In this document: in pieces, positions 52,201 to 62,047 of the stretch
How the letters are laid out: each line of letters opens with the position of its first letter
Position numbering within the stretch: position 1 is the stretch's first letter
Position numbers and translations under genes: made by a program
The notes under the pieces: generated by a model
Told to the model about the DNA's origin: nothing
Seen by the model: the letters and a program-made list of their open reading frames with translations, nothing else
Database searches by the model: none
Assembly (NCBI GenBank): GCA_944320465.1
Contig: CALUHO010000004.1
Coordinates: forward strand, 1-64,000
Direction: 5' to 3'
DNA length: 64,000 nt
Source of the DNA: an uncultured Bacteroidales bacterium
Lineage (GTDB): Bacteria; Bacteroidota; Bacteroidia; Bacteroidales; P3

Positions 52201-54973
52201 CGGCCTGCCTGGAGAAACGCTTTGGTTCTGGACCTACCGGATCGACAAGAACGGCACCGCCTTTTCGGAAAAAGCCTGGGTTTCGGAGGTCTCCAATGGC
52301 CAAAGAACGGGACTCATCCTGCAAGACAGCCTCAATCCCATCACGCCTCTGGGCCGTACCGCCGACGGAATGTCCGCCAAGCTCCGGGTTGTTTACCCGC
52401 CCGCGCTCCTGGAAGGAGCCATCGCGCAAGGTATCTGCCACGACTGGAACGAACCGGACATCAATACCCATCCCTACTACCATGAAGGGAACATCGTGAC
52501 AACGGAATACTATACCCTGCCTTATTCGGAAACCGGTTACCGATACAATGTACGACCCTTCACGATGAAACAAGACGGCAGCATCACCTATGGGCGATAT
52601 ATCGAAATCAAGACCTGCGCTCCCGACGAGCCGGTTCTGGACGGGGAGAAATACGTTCTGGCCGCGCCCTGCGATTTGGTAAGCGAAGCGGCCCGTACCT
52701 ATGAGGACGGGAGCAACGGAACCCGGTATTGGCGTCCTCATGGAATGCTTTCATATAACGAATACGACCAATATTTGCGCATCGAGGGCGGCAACTACGC
52801 CTACGGCGACAAGGTAATCAGCCCGGCCCTCGATTTGTCGGCCTGCCTCAATCCCATGCTCAACCTCCGTCTTTTCGTCAATGCCAACAGTTACTACGGT
52901 GGTTTTGAGCGCATCCAGGTTTCGGTCCTCGATGCCATGGACGGACGGGAAGAAGTTCTGGACACCTTGGTTTTCAACTACGAGAACGACCCGGCGGCCT
53001 TTTTCCAAATCCCGCTCCGAAGCGGCTACCTGGGCGATACCCTCCACCTCTGCTTTGAGAAGCTGACGTTTTCAAGCGAAGGAATCAACCTCCTGGAAAT
53101 GAATATCAGCGACCAGCTTTCGCCCCAAGTCGGCACCTTGGCCATGGAAGACAGCGCCAACCAAATCCGCCTGCACGGGAACCTGCAAAGTTCCCCGGCG
53201 ATTCCGGAAGCCACGGAATACGGATTCCTGTATTCCCGCTACGGCGACCCCCTGGCAGGCATGGAAAACCATTCCTGGTCTTACCAGAAGGTGGAAGCCG
53301 AGGGGACGGATGCCGCAGGGAACTTTTCCGCCGTGTTCACGCATGATTATCTCGACTATCTCTATGCCCGGGCTTACGCCACCAACGAAAACGGGACCTC
53401 TTACGGGGAATGCACCCAGCTTTTGCATTGCGGTGATTATGTCCTGAGCGCGGAATCCCTGCCGGTCACGGATCCTATGAGCGGGCAGGTTTACAACGAA
53501 GATGGTTCGACCACCAGCATCTTCCCCTTCTACTCCTGCCAGACCGAAGCCGGATACAGCGTGTTCCGAACCGGCCTGCTCCAGTTGGTGCAAGCGCCCG
53601 AATTGCATAAAATCCATGCAAAAGTGGAATGGGAAGTGATCGTCCCAGGTTCGAGTTCCGCCGTGGACGACCCGGAAAATTCCATCCTTCCCTATTTCGA
53701 GACCCTTTTCCGCACCGGGAACGCCTCGCAATGGTCCGGTTTGCCGGAAGGCTATACCCTCGTTCATACGGGCAACCACGTCCTGATTCCGGACGGTTGG
53801 CGGATTGTCTTTGAACTGGAAGCCGATTTCCCGCGTTCGTATTCCCAAATGGAACTGAGGATGCCCGATTATTGGGATTTCAGCATCAATTCCATCGAAT
53901 ACTCCGAATCGGAGCAGGTGGACAACTATGTCCCGGTACCTTATATCAGCCGCTTGGGCGTGGAAGAGGGGCATATTTCGCTCTATTGGGGCATCGACAG
54001 CTGGGACATGGTGTCGGCCGTGAGGGTTTACCGCGAAGGCAGCACTTCCGGAAGCTGGAACATGGTGCAGGAATACGCTTCCGGACCGGTTTCGCCCATT
54101 CTCCAGCAGCATATCGACTACACTTCGGCTCCAGCCACGCGGGCCTACCGCTACGAGGTCCGCTCGGTGAACAGCGAGGGAGTCGAATTCGCCTCCACGC
54201 AACACCGTTCCATCCACCTTACCATCAACAAGGGTATCCAGAACCAATGGAACCTGATGTGGAACGCCTACGAAGGCCGGGAGGTGGAAGCGGTGACGAT
54301 TTACCGGGGGGGCGATGCCGCTTCGCTGGAAGCCATCGACCAGATTGCAGGCAATTCCTATTCCTACACGGACGTATCCGCGCCGGAAGGGGATGTGTAT
54401 TACCAGATTGAAACCCATTTCATTGCCCAAAGCAAAAGCAAGGAAACGGGGGAAAGTTCGCGATCCAACATTGCCACCAACGTGGAGAGCGCGTATTACA
54501 CGCTGCAAATCCTGCCGTCCGAGAACGGCCAGGTGAGGGTCAGCCGTGAAGGCCAGGAAGTCTTGTCCGGTTCCGTATTCGAAGAAGGCACGCGCCTGGA
54601 CATGGAAGCGACTGCCGATCCGGGATTCCGCTTCGGACAATGGATGGACGGGAATACGGAAAATCCGCGTTACCTGTTTCTTGTTAGCGATTTGGAGGTT
54701 TCGGCCACCTTTGTCCCGGAGGTTTCCAACCAAGGAAATCCCAAGGTTCCATCCTTGGAACTGTATCCGAACCCGGTCAAGGATATCCTCCATGTTTCCT
54801 CGGCCTGCAAACTGCTGTACGGGGAAATCCGCAACCTGCAAGGCAAGGTCCTTTTCCGTTTCGAAGACAAGGAACGCATGGAGATCCCGTTGTCGGGCCT
54901 TCCTGCCGGGATATATGTCTTCCACTATGCGACACCCGAAGGACAATCATCGGCCAAGATAGTCAAGTTCTAA
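49262..54973 (+). CDS. Secreted M6-family metalloprotease with T9SS sorting domain
   Basis: A 1,903-residue exported protein. A signal peptide (HLAVFFVFFAFCMEAGA) is followed by a propeptide-like region, then an M6 (immune inhibitor A-like) protease core: zinc motif HEFGHALGLPD with His334, Glu335 and His338. Long beta-rich segments follow (roughly 530-1700), with fibronectin-like runs such as YRYEVRSVNSEGVEF. The last 75 residues (LELYPNPVKDILHVSS to SSAKIVKF) are a type A C-terminal sorting domain for the type IX secretion system. The protein is therefore expected to be exported through T9SS and to digest proteins outside the cell. It stands alone, bracketed by a family 2 repeat and a remnant. 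Confidence 0.9.
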   Translation: MKHFKIKHLAVFFVFFAFCMEAGAVPASRKAIKTTQADGSTLTILIHGDENLSWITTLDGYSIQRNAEGFFEYVSRIEDNRPVLSGIRAQEPDERKAKTDRFLQGIPKGLRPQRNPEKPVEIRAKGFPGQTDGNDTETGSPKNGNPAKGSMADADAWQNNFYEYGDQSQIKGVLVPVNFLDCPLTYSQEEIEGIMNEPGYDKNGAKGSVHDYFDAMSQGKFNFHIEVLPPITAYKNRDGYGRGGDHLKAEVYRYVLSVLGDTWVDYDLDRDGYIDHISILFAGMGQEIDPSNTMLIWSHNGYTTYDVIYRNTNISLIAEIDNRDGVQGIETYCHEFGHALGLPDFYDTEYSGGDASRPDQHELMSANTASGHPVPMSAFSRWILGWTGFKTLSAASPGDYELQDMLQEPTAWRYYTQSPGEFFLIENRSLLNTWQDREDLGHGMLVFRVDSARYMQGIRDNTVNNEASRLAFQLLRADNDNSYDSPQGDYFPNGGLYTEFSDQSTPSSLSYAGTATDLPLTGITENENVIRFHFAGQGQSVLAATLEAEETTDWGHYRVEGAIVSTQGAECREAGICYSLLPLPTTSGNKVNATEVPRNGAFEIDLDLSSFAENARINYRAYALDGQGNTVYGSVKQIQLPAKRIRVETEYEATMGNGGIQEEEEGLYTLKPLDLSGLQNPVIDFYGPDLWIGENGIENAYLQVSPDGGKTWKTLHMDGLSYPLQNNRTSTRTSFLLPEASANYQIRFIGDIYNDHRAVVRSGEAYNFIPMDSALYFASEAEGGNYTEQELSEDAGFYKRWELRSVNTSQASFPVARFKLSGGNNNSGEDLVLVKTGSESLYQVAGRLKDRPDYCYTSSSNYMGYDWLYKSGSNIRTRSKEILPTLVVPLPVDECVQLLFHSAAEVEVTDLGDPQGLAIQELRAIDLNTVEIEGINLWQNEQGLALFGEERGICWNTENTPSTANKVELPAEEYFLQALPGLPGETLWFWTYRIDKNGTAFSEKAWVSEVSNGQRTGLILQDSLNPITPLGRTADGMSAKLRVVYPPALLEGAIAQGICHDWNEPDINTHPYYHEGNIVTTEYYTLPYSETGYRYNVRPFTMKQDGSITYGRYIEIKTCAPDEPVLDGEKYVLAAPCDLVSEAARTYEDGSNGTRYWRPHGMLSYNEYDQYLRIEGGNYAYGDKVISPALDLSACLNPMLNLRLFVNANSYYGGFERIQVSVLDAMDGREEVLDTLVFNYENDPAAFFQIPLRSGYLGDTLHLCFEKLTFSSEGINLLEMNISDQLSPQVGTLAMEDSANQIRLHGNLQSSPAIPEATEYGFLYSRYGDPLAGMENHSWSYQKVEAEGTDAAGNFSAVFTHDYLDYLYARAYATNENGTSYGECTQLLHCGDYVLSAESLPVTDPMSGQVYNEDGSTTSIFPFYSCQTEAGYSVFRTGLLQLVQAPELHKIHAKVEWEVIVPGSSSAVDDPENSILPYFETLFRTGNASQWSGLPEGYTLVHTGNHVLIPDGWRIVFELEADFPRSYSQMELRMPDYWDFSINSIEYSESEQVDNYVPVPYISRLGVEEGHISLYWGIDSWDMVSAVRVYREGSTSGSWNMVQEYASGPVSPILQQHIDYTSAPATRAYRYEVRSVNSEGVEFASTQHRSIHLTINKGIQNQWNLMWNAYEGREVEAVTIYRGGDAASLEAIDQIAGNSYSYTDVSAPEGDVYYQIETHFIAQSKSKETGESSRSNIATNVESAYYTLQILPSENGQVRVSREGQEVLSGSVFEEGTRLDMEATADPGFRFGQWMDGNTENPRYLFLVSDLEVSATFVPEVSNQGNPKVPSLELYPNPVKDILHVSSACKLLYGEIRNLQGKVLFRFEDKERMEIPLSGLPAGIYVFHYATPEGQSSAKIVKF

Positions 54974-55002
54974 GCGGTTTCGGAAAGAAATACGTACCTT
55001 AG

Positions 55003-55059
55003 AGCCTGTTTTCCGGTCGGTTCTGCCAAGGGCAAGACCGACCGGGGACAGGCTTTTTT
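55003..55059 (+). terminator. Strong intrinsic terminator of the protease gene
   Basis: AGCCTGT (55003-55009) and CCGGTCGGT (55013-55021) pair with ACCGACCGG (55037-55045) and ACAGGCT (55048-55054), leaving a 15-nt loop, and six T follow. One of the clearest terminators in the window. Confidence 0.85.
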
Positions 55060-55091
55060 CATGCCGGACTGTGGGAAAGACACCCGGGAAA

Positions 55092-55106
55092 TTTAAACAG
55101 CTTCTT
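55092..55106. repeat. Right-end remnant of a family 2 repeat
   Basis: TTTAAACAGCTTCTT matches the right terminus of the family 2 repeats; nothing else of the element remains. Confidence 0.55.
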
Positions 55107-55217
55107 AAAAACTGATGCTGACTGAAGCCGACGACCTTGACGATTTCATCCGCAACGTCTGACACCGCGCGTTTTTTCATACTTTTTGAACGCGGGGCTG
55201 TGCTAGTTTCAAATTAA

Positions 55218-56918
<1,701 letters not shown>

Positions 56919-57000
56919 TCTTTATAAAGAGCTGTCCTCGGCCCTGCGTTTGTCTTTTCATGGATTAGGCAAAGAAGTTGTCAACAGGCTGTGGAAAAGA

Positions 57001-57032
57001 TTTGGTTTTGTCGTGTCACGTTTGTACCTTTG
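57001..57032 (+). promoter_or_regulatory. Promoter of rpmH
   Basis: TTTG at 57001-57004, a 20-nt gap, and TACCTTTG at 57025-57032: both boxes and the spacing fit the Bacteroidota consensus. Initiation should be near 57039, 90 bp before rpmH. Confidence 0.65.
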
Positions 57033-57127
57033 CGCTCCGTTTTTGCCTTAGGATATACTCGTGATAGAGCCTTTGACAAAATAAAGTTTTAAATAACAGA
57101 GTTTTATAATTGTAATTCGATAAAGAG

Positions 57128-57274
57128 ATGAAACGTACATTTCAACCCCACGTTCGCAAGCGCCTCAACAAACACGGATTCCGTGAAAGAATGTCCACGC
57201 ATAATGGCCGTCGTGTTTTGGCTGCCCGTAGAGCCAAAGGCCGCGCTCGTTTGACGGTTTCCGACGAGAGGTAA
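57128..57274 (+). CDS. rpmH: Ribosomal protein L34
   Basis: A 48-residue gene starting [20 protein letters not shown] and ending RLTVSDER. The basic sequence with [14 protein letters not shown] is the invariant L34 signature. L34 is a small 50S subunit protein. In many bacteria rpmH lies near dnaA and the origin with rnpA; here the neighbours are pyrG and DUF4834, so this is not that arrangement. Confidence 0.95.
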   Translation: MKRTFQPHVRKRLNKHGFRERMSTHNGRRVLAARRAKGRARLTVSDER

Positions 57275-57471
57275 GAGGACGATCGAGAGGTCGTTCTGTT
57301 AAGATGGAGGTTTCCTGCCAAGACTGGGACTTTGTGGGGCGTTTCCTCCTTATTGAAATTCTGTTCATTCCGCTATGGGAGAGCAGAATTTTTTTTTAAA
57401 CAGGGTTCGGGTGCCTTTGTGGGTACGCATCGGTTTTGGCTGAGGTTTCCTTGCATAATGGTGTCGAAAGT

Positions 57472-57783
57472 ATGATTGCATTTATTTTATCCGTACTTTT
57501 TGGGATTTTCCTAGTGGTAATCTCAATATTGTTGATTATCGCCCGGAGAATTTTCGGTTTCTCCCCATTCAGGCATCGGGCAAACGGGCAAGCATCGGCT
57601 CGGAATCAAGATAATCCGGATTATGGCCGGCAGCCCCGGGAGCCAAACCGGCGAGAGGGAGAAGTCAGCATTGATTATGTCCCTCCACGGGAAGATTTCC
57701 GCAATGCACGTCCGGCACCGGGAGGGCCGAATGACGACTATGTGGAGTTTGAAGAAGTCCGTGAAGAAAGGGATGACAATTAA
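57472..57783 (+). CDS. DUF4834-like small membrane protein
   Basis: From the ATG at 57472 it has 103 residues: one membrane helix at the N-terminus (MIAFILSVLFGIFLVVISIL) then a hydrophilic Pro/Arg/Asp-rich tail ending in acidic residues. This matches the Bacteroidota DUF4834 form, whose function is unknown. A TTG 12 codons upstream is in frame but unlikely. It is followed by a YitT gene 62 bp downstream, possibly co-transcribed. Confidence 0.7.
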   Translation: MIAFILSVLFGIFLVVISILLIIARRIFGFSPFRHRANGQASARNQDNPDYGRQPREPNRREGEVSIDYVPPREDFRNARPAPGGPNDDYVEFEEVREERDDN

Positions 57784-57845
57784 CTGTCAGAAGTGAGTAT
57801 ATTACAAGTAGATAAGAACCAAAACAACCAATAAGTTTCCATAAA

Positions 57846-58790
57846 ATGCAGATTTTCAAAAATGCTTGGGCCTGGATTAAAAAAGGTGTCCCGACAGACC
57901 CTAAGCAATTGAGACGGGAAATCAAGAGTTACATCATTATCACGCTCTGTTTGGCGATGTACGCTTTCGGCGTGGTTGCTTTCATTATCAATTCCGAGAT
58001 TGTGAGCGGCGGGGTGAACGGTATCGCCACCTTGATCTACTATGCAACCGGGAACACGATTCCTGTGGCGGTGTCGGCTTTCGTCATCAATATGGTCTTG
58101 CTGCTCATCGGCTTCAAGATTTTGGGGACAGGCTTCGGCTTCAAGACCATTTACGCTTGCGTCATGCTTTCCGTTTTTGTAGGCATGTGGACGGGTATTA
58201 TCGGCGATTTGTCCATCTTGGGCGATGAAAAGCTTCTTTCGGCGGTGATAGGCGGTGCCCTGATCGGGCTTTCGATTGGTATTTCCTTCAATTACGGCGG
58301 AAGTACCGGAGGGACGGACATTGTGGCTTTGATTGTTTCCAAGTTTTACAATATCAGTCCGGGACGGGTGATCCTCCTTTGCGATATCTTCATCATTTCC
58401 TCGTCTTTCCTTGTCTTCTACTATTTCAGGGGAAACCCGCTGGAAGAGTCGATAAGGGTCGTCCTTTTCGGCTATGTGGTGATGGCGGTCACTTCCTATA
58501 CGATCGACTTGATTGTATTGGGTAGCCGGGCCAGCGTCCAGGTGCTTATCAATTCGGCCAAATACCAGGAGATTGCCGATATGGTGGTGAACGAGAAGAA
58601 ACGGGGTGTGACCTTGCTGCATGCCGAAGGCTATTATTCCAAGCACGAGTCCCAGGTGCTGCTTATCGTGGTCCGCAAGTACGAGCTGCAATCGACCCTG
58701 CGTCGTATCCGGGATATCGACCCCAATGCCTTCATGAGCATCACCAATGCCACCGGCGTTTACGGCAAGGGCTTCGACCATATCAAGTAA
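57846..58790 (+). CDS. YitT-family membrane protein (first copy)
   Basis: The 314-residue protein has five or six membrane helices with GVNGIATLIYY and STGGTDIVALIVSKF, then a cytoplasmic C-terminal DUF2179 domain (GVTLLHAEGYYSKHESQVLL and IRDIDPNAFMSI). This is the DUF161 plus DUF2179 architecture of YitT proteins, proposed transporters of unknown substrate. A related protein lies 740 bp downstream, with a secreted protein gene between. Confidence 0.85.
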   Translation: MQIFKNAWAWIKKGVPTDPKQLRREIKSYIIITLCLAMYAFGVVAFIINSEIVSGGVNGIATLIYYATGNTIPVAVSAFVINMVLLLIGFKILGTGFGFKTIYACVMLSVFVGMWTGIIGDLSILGDEKLLSAVIGGALIGLSIGISFNYGGSTGGTDIVALIVSKFYNISPGRVILLCDIFIISSSFLVFYYFRGNPLEESIRVVLFGYVVMAVTSYTIDLIVLGSRASVQVLINSAKYQEIADMVVNEKKRGVTLLHAEGYYSKHESQVLLIVVRKYELQSTLRRIRDIDPNAFMSITNATGVYGKGFDHIK

Positions 58791-58844
58791 TGCGAGCGCA
58801 TGGATAGGCGGTGCCGTTGTGCAAAAGGACTTTGGGGTTCAAAA

Positions 58845-59546
58845 ATGGGGAAGGTGGTTTCCTTGGGGATGGTTTTGTCGTTTTGCGCTTTTGCGCGGGC
58901 GCAAGACTGCTACTATCTGTCTCTTTCCGATTACAAGGAAGGCAAGGCGGTGCAGCTGGACTCGGTCTGGATGGAGCCGGTTCCTCTATCGACCCAGAAA
59001 TGGGATGGTACGGCTCAGTTCCGGGTTAAGACGAAACAGAAGAAACTCAAAAATATCTTGAAGAAGCAGGCACGTATCCTGGTTTGCAAGGATACATTGT
59101 ATGTTAATACCTATGGGTTGAAATACAAAGGTTCTTTTGGCTTTAACAAGGGATATGCTCCGGGTTTCTGCTTTGGGGATAAAATCGGTTTTAAATATAC
59201 TCGATCAGGTTCCATGTCCGGAGAAAATGCGGCGGTGGCGGTCTCGACGGTGGCCTTGGGTTTGGTTGGCGGTGTCATTGTGGCAGGAGTTTTGTCGGCT
59301 GCGGGCGACGATTTAAGCCGTTCTTGCTATTTGCTGGGGCAGTTCGAGGAAGATGAAAAGGAAGTGCTTCAAATAGAGCCTGCTTATATGCGGGATTTGT
59401 TGAAAGGACATTCCGATTTACTGGATTCGTATAATGAATTGGAAGAAACCGCTCAGATCCGTGCGGACATTGTACTTTTGTTTCTTGATAAGTTATATGG
59501 TGTTAGTTTTACAGTAAAACCGATAGAGAGTGAAAGCCGAAGATAA
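58845..59546 (+). CDS. Exported protein of unknown function
   Basis: From the ATG at 58845 it has 233 residues and a signal peptide-like start (MGKVVSLGMVLSFCAFARAQ). The mature part begins DCYYLSLSDYKEGKAV and includes a glycine-rich hydrophobic segment (AVSTVALGLVGGVIVAGVLS), perhaps a membrane-inserted hairpin. No family is recognised with confidence. Its stop overlaps the start of the second YitT gene by 17 bp, so the three genes appear to be one operon. Confidence 0.55.
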   Translation: MGKVVSLGMVLSFCAFARAQDCYYLSLSDYKEGKAVQLDSVWMEPVPLSTQKWDGTAQFRVKTKQKKLKNILKKQARILVCKDTLYVNTYGLKYKGSFGFNKGYAPGFCFGDKIGFKYTRSGSMSGENAAVAVSTVALGLVGGVIVAGVLSAAGDDLSRSCYLLGQFEEDEKEVLQIEPAYMRDLLKGHSDLLDSYNELEETAQIRADIVLLFLDKLYGVSFTVKPIESESRR

Positions 59547-60615
59547 ATCTTTGCAGGAACCCGATGCCGGGGAACCTCAAAAGGAAGAAGTTTCCGAGAA
59601 CGCGAAGACCGTTGACAAGGCGGAATTTGCCAAAGCGTATTCAGGACCGTATTTTTCGGACATCAAGAAAGACCGGCCGTTGAAGCCTTTTGTGCTGCTG
59701 TCGGAGTTGAGCCGCAAACGTTTGGTGCGGGATTATTTCCTGATTATCTTAGGTTCGGCTATCGCTGCTGCCGCCTATTCGTTCTTTTGTGCGCCCCATA
59801 GCATTGTCCCGGGCGGGGTTTACGGTATCACGATTGTGCTGAACGCCATTTCCAAGGGCTGGTTCGAGGCTTTCCCGGACGGGTTGCCGATTGGTACGAT
59901 GGCCTTGTTTTTCAATATCCCGCTCTGGCTGGCGGCTTACCGTTTCCTGGGGCATCATTACGGCTTGAAGACGGTAGTCACTTTTGTGGCGACGGCGGTC
60001 TTTACCGATTTGTACACTTCCTTGCAGGCCAACGGGCCGCTTATCAATACCGACAACGATTTGCTGGCTGCCATCTACGGGGGTGCGGTCCTCGGGGTCG
60101 GCGTCAGCCTTATATTCAAGGCCAAGGGGACGAGCGCGGGCACGGACGTGCTGGCCAAGATTATAGCCAAGTACACCCATAACAACGTAGGCATTTATAT
60201 CACGATTGTGGATTCGATTGTGGTTCTATTAGGTCTGATTGCGCTGCGTTCGTGGGAGATACCTCTCTATTCGTGGATTACGATCTTTGTTTACGGCCGG
60301 GTGGTGGATACCATCATGGAAGGAGTCCGTACCGAGAAGGCGGTTCTGATTATTACCGACAAGCCGATGGAGATGCGCGATGCCGTCCTGTTCACGATGC
60401 ATCGGGGCGGGACTTTCCTACAAGGCAAGGGCTTGTATTCGGGCGACGAGAAGCATATCATCTATACCGTCTTGCCTAAGACTCAGATCGGCATCTTGCG
60501 CGAAGTGGTCAACCAGGTGGATCCCAATGCTTTCCTTACCGTCTTGCCGGCTTACGAGATTTTGGGAAAAGGTTTCCGGAATCTTCAGAAGACGATAGCC
60601 GATGCCAAGGATTGA
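59530..60615 (+). CDS. YitT-family membrane protein (second copy)
   Basis: The 361-residue protein starts at a GTG and has a charged N-terminal extension of about 75 residues (rich in Glu and Lys) before the membrane part (FLIILGSAIAAAAYSFFCAP). It carries AGTDVLAKIIAKYTHN and the DUF2179 end GTFLQGKGLYSGDEKHIIY. It resembles the protein at 57846 throughout the shared part, so it is a paralogue. The long charged N-terminus is absent from the first copy. Confidence 0.85.
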   Translation: MKAEDKSLQEPDAGEPQKEEVSENAKTVDKAEFAKAYSGPYFSDIKKDRPLKPFVLLSELSRKRLVRDYFLIILGSAIAAAAYSFFCAPHSIVPGGVYGITIVLNAISKGWFEAFPDGLPIGTMALFFNIPLWLAAYRFLGHHYGLKTVVTFVATAVFTDLYTSLQANGPLINTDNDLLAAIYGGAVLGVGVSLIFKAKGTSAGTDVLAKIIAKYTHNNVGIYITIVDSIVVLLGLIALRSWEIPLYSWITIFVYGRVVDTIMEGVRTEKAVLIITDKPMEMRDAVLFTMHRGGTFLQGKGLYSGDEKHIIYTVLPKTQIGILREVVNQVDPNAFLTVLPAYEILGKGFRNLQKTIADAKD

Positions 60616-60624
60616 CCATAGGGG

Positions 60625-60792
60625 ATGAAGAATATGCATTTCCCGGAATCCAACAAACGAAGGTGCAGAGACAGAGGAGAATGGTGGCCGAATCTGATAA
60701 AGTCGCAATTGAATAATGGCTGGCCGGTTCTGTACTTGGCGTGTGTGACGTGGGAAGGCTATAGCGTGACCAAGAAGCTGATTGTTAAATAG
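60625..60792 (+). CDS. Short unidentified ORF
   Basis: A 55-codon frame starts at 60625 and ends in a TAG at 60790-60792. Its second half, NNGWPVLYLACVTWEGYSVT then KKLIVK, looks protein-like but belongs to no family I know. No ribosome site is clear. It may be a fragment of a larger decayed gene. Confidence 0.2.
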   Translation: MKNMHFPESNKRRCRDRGEWWPNLIKSQLNNGWPVLYLACVTWEGYSVTKKLIVK

Positions 60793-60805
60793 AAAAGGAG
60801 GATTC

Positions 60806-61711
60806 ATGAAAACGATACGATATTTTGTAGCAATCCTGCTGTTCTGCCTCACGTGCCTCGGTTCGGAGGCGGCGGAGATGTCGGGCAAGGGGCAGAAAGG
60901 GAAGAAGCCTTTGCCAGAGTTCTCGTTCAAGCGTTTCTACGTGGATGCCTATGTGGGTTATGCTTGGCGGTTGGGGGCGGTGCGGATGGCTAAAGATTTA
61001 TATCCGGAGTTTTATCATGATCGGAGGTATTCGATGGGCGAGGGTTTGCGGGTTGGCTTGGATTTAGGCTATAATTTCAATCGGTGCTTGGGCCTGGAGG
61101 TGGGCGGCGGGTATATGGCTTATGTCAATACGAACAATGGCGGCGGTTATTCGGGTGCGGATAAGCCGCTTGACAGCTTGAGCATGCCCGGGGAAATCCG
61201 CTATGAACATTCTTATGAAGAAGGGCGGACAATCAGCGGAAATGCAGGCTTCGGTTCGGTGCAACTGGTCATCAGGCCGGGATTCAAGCGAGTTGACCCT
61301 TATGTCAAGGCCGGATTGGGTTTCGTGGCAGGCAGATTGCAATACGAGCAATCGGTCAAGGTGATCAATGTGGCCAATCCGGATGCGAACCGGTATGTGA
61401 GCGAGCATTGGTCATCGATAGCCCATGAATACGAGGAATATTACACCGGCGCGGATAGGTTTTTCAAATTAGGCTTTGTGGGGGCTTTGGGGATGGACAT
61501 CCATCTGGGTCCGTTGGTAAGCCTGATGGTGGAATGGCAGTTCAGCGTATATCGTATGGAGGAAGTCTCTTGGGGCAACCTTGGACTGAGCCGGGTCACC
61601 GGCAAGACGGAGGCTCCTGAATCCAGTATCCGGAAATCCCGCTATACGGGCAGCGACTGGATTCCATTCGGCAGCCACGGCCTGAACTTCGGCGTTAAGT
61701 TCAAGTTCTGA
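60806..61711 (+). CDS. Outer-membrane beta-barrel protein
   Basis: The ATG at 60806 has AAGGAGG five bases upstream. The 301-residue protein has a signal peptide (TIRYFVAILLFCLTCLGSEA), a lysine-rich linker, then alternating amphipathic strands (VDAYVGYAWRLG, LRVGLDLGYNFNR, LEVGGGYMAYV) and the terminal LNFGVKFKF ending in Phe, typical for barrels inserted by BAM. Function is unknown. Confidence 0.75.
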   Translation: MKTIRYFVAILLFCLTCLGSEAAEMSGKGQKGKKPLPEFSFKRFYVDAYVGYAWRLGAVRMAKDLYPEFYHDRRYSMGEGLRVGLDLGYNFNRCLGLEVGGGYMAYVNTNNGGGYSGADKPLDSLSMPGEIRYEHSYEEGRTISGNAGFGSVQLVIRPGFKRVDPYVKAGLGFVAGRLQYEQSVKVINVANPDANRYVSEHWSSIAHEYEEYYTGADRFFKLGFVGALGMDIHLGPLVSLMVEWQFSVYRMEEVSWGNLGLSRVTGKTEAPESSIRKSRYTGSDWIPFGSHGLNFGVKFKF

Positions 61712-62047
61712 GCGTTTAACCCGAAGTCTAACGACAGATTTGGCTTTAAGGCAGGTTCTATAAATTGGGTCGGTAGGAACTTGCTTTGGGAATTGCAGAA
61801 GTTTGAACTGTTTCTTACATTTGCCTCGGCATTCCGGGCCGGTGGCTTTCTGACGTGTTTTTCCGGGTACCAGAAGCGGGCTACAGCTGGGTATTTGCGG
61901 GAATCAAGCTTTGACTGAGAACAGTCGGGCGCGTTGTTCCTGCGGAGGGCGGTCGTTCTTGGCTGGGTTTTGCTTGGAATAGAGAAGCGGATGTGCCTTC
62001 TTGGCTTTCGGAATCGACCGATAGAAACCAAAATCAAATCAAATACA
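61712..62047. other. Intergenic stretch before pckA
   Basis: No gene is supported. A 32-bp remnant of a family 1 repeat lies at 61718-61749. No clear -7 box or hairpin is seen before the pckA start. Confidence 0.3.
61718..61749. repeat. Family 1 remnant
   Basis: AACCC joined directly to the right-end sequence GAAGTCTAACGACAGATTTG, as if the whole interior had been deleted. It starts 7 bp after the stop of the outer-membrane protein gene. Confidence 0.6.

Noticed and set aside
53072..54946. Long antisense ORF opposite the M6 protease
   Set aside because: Shadow of the sense gene, with low-complexity composition and no recognisable domain.
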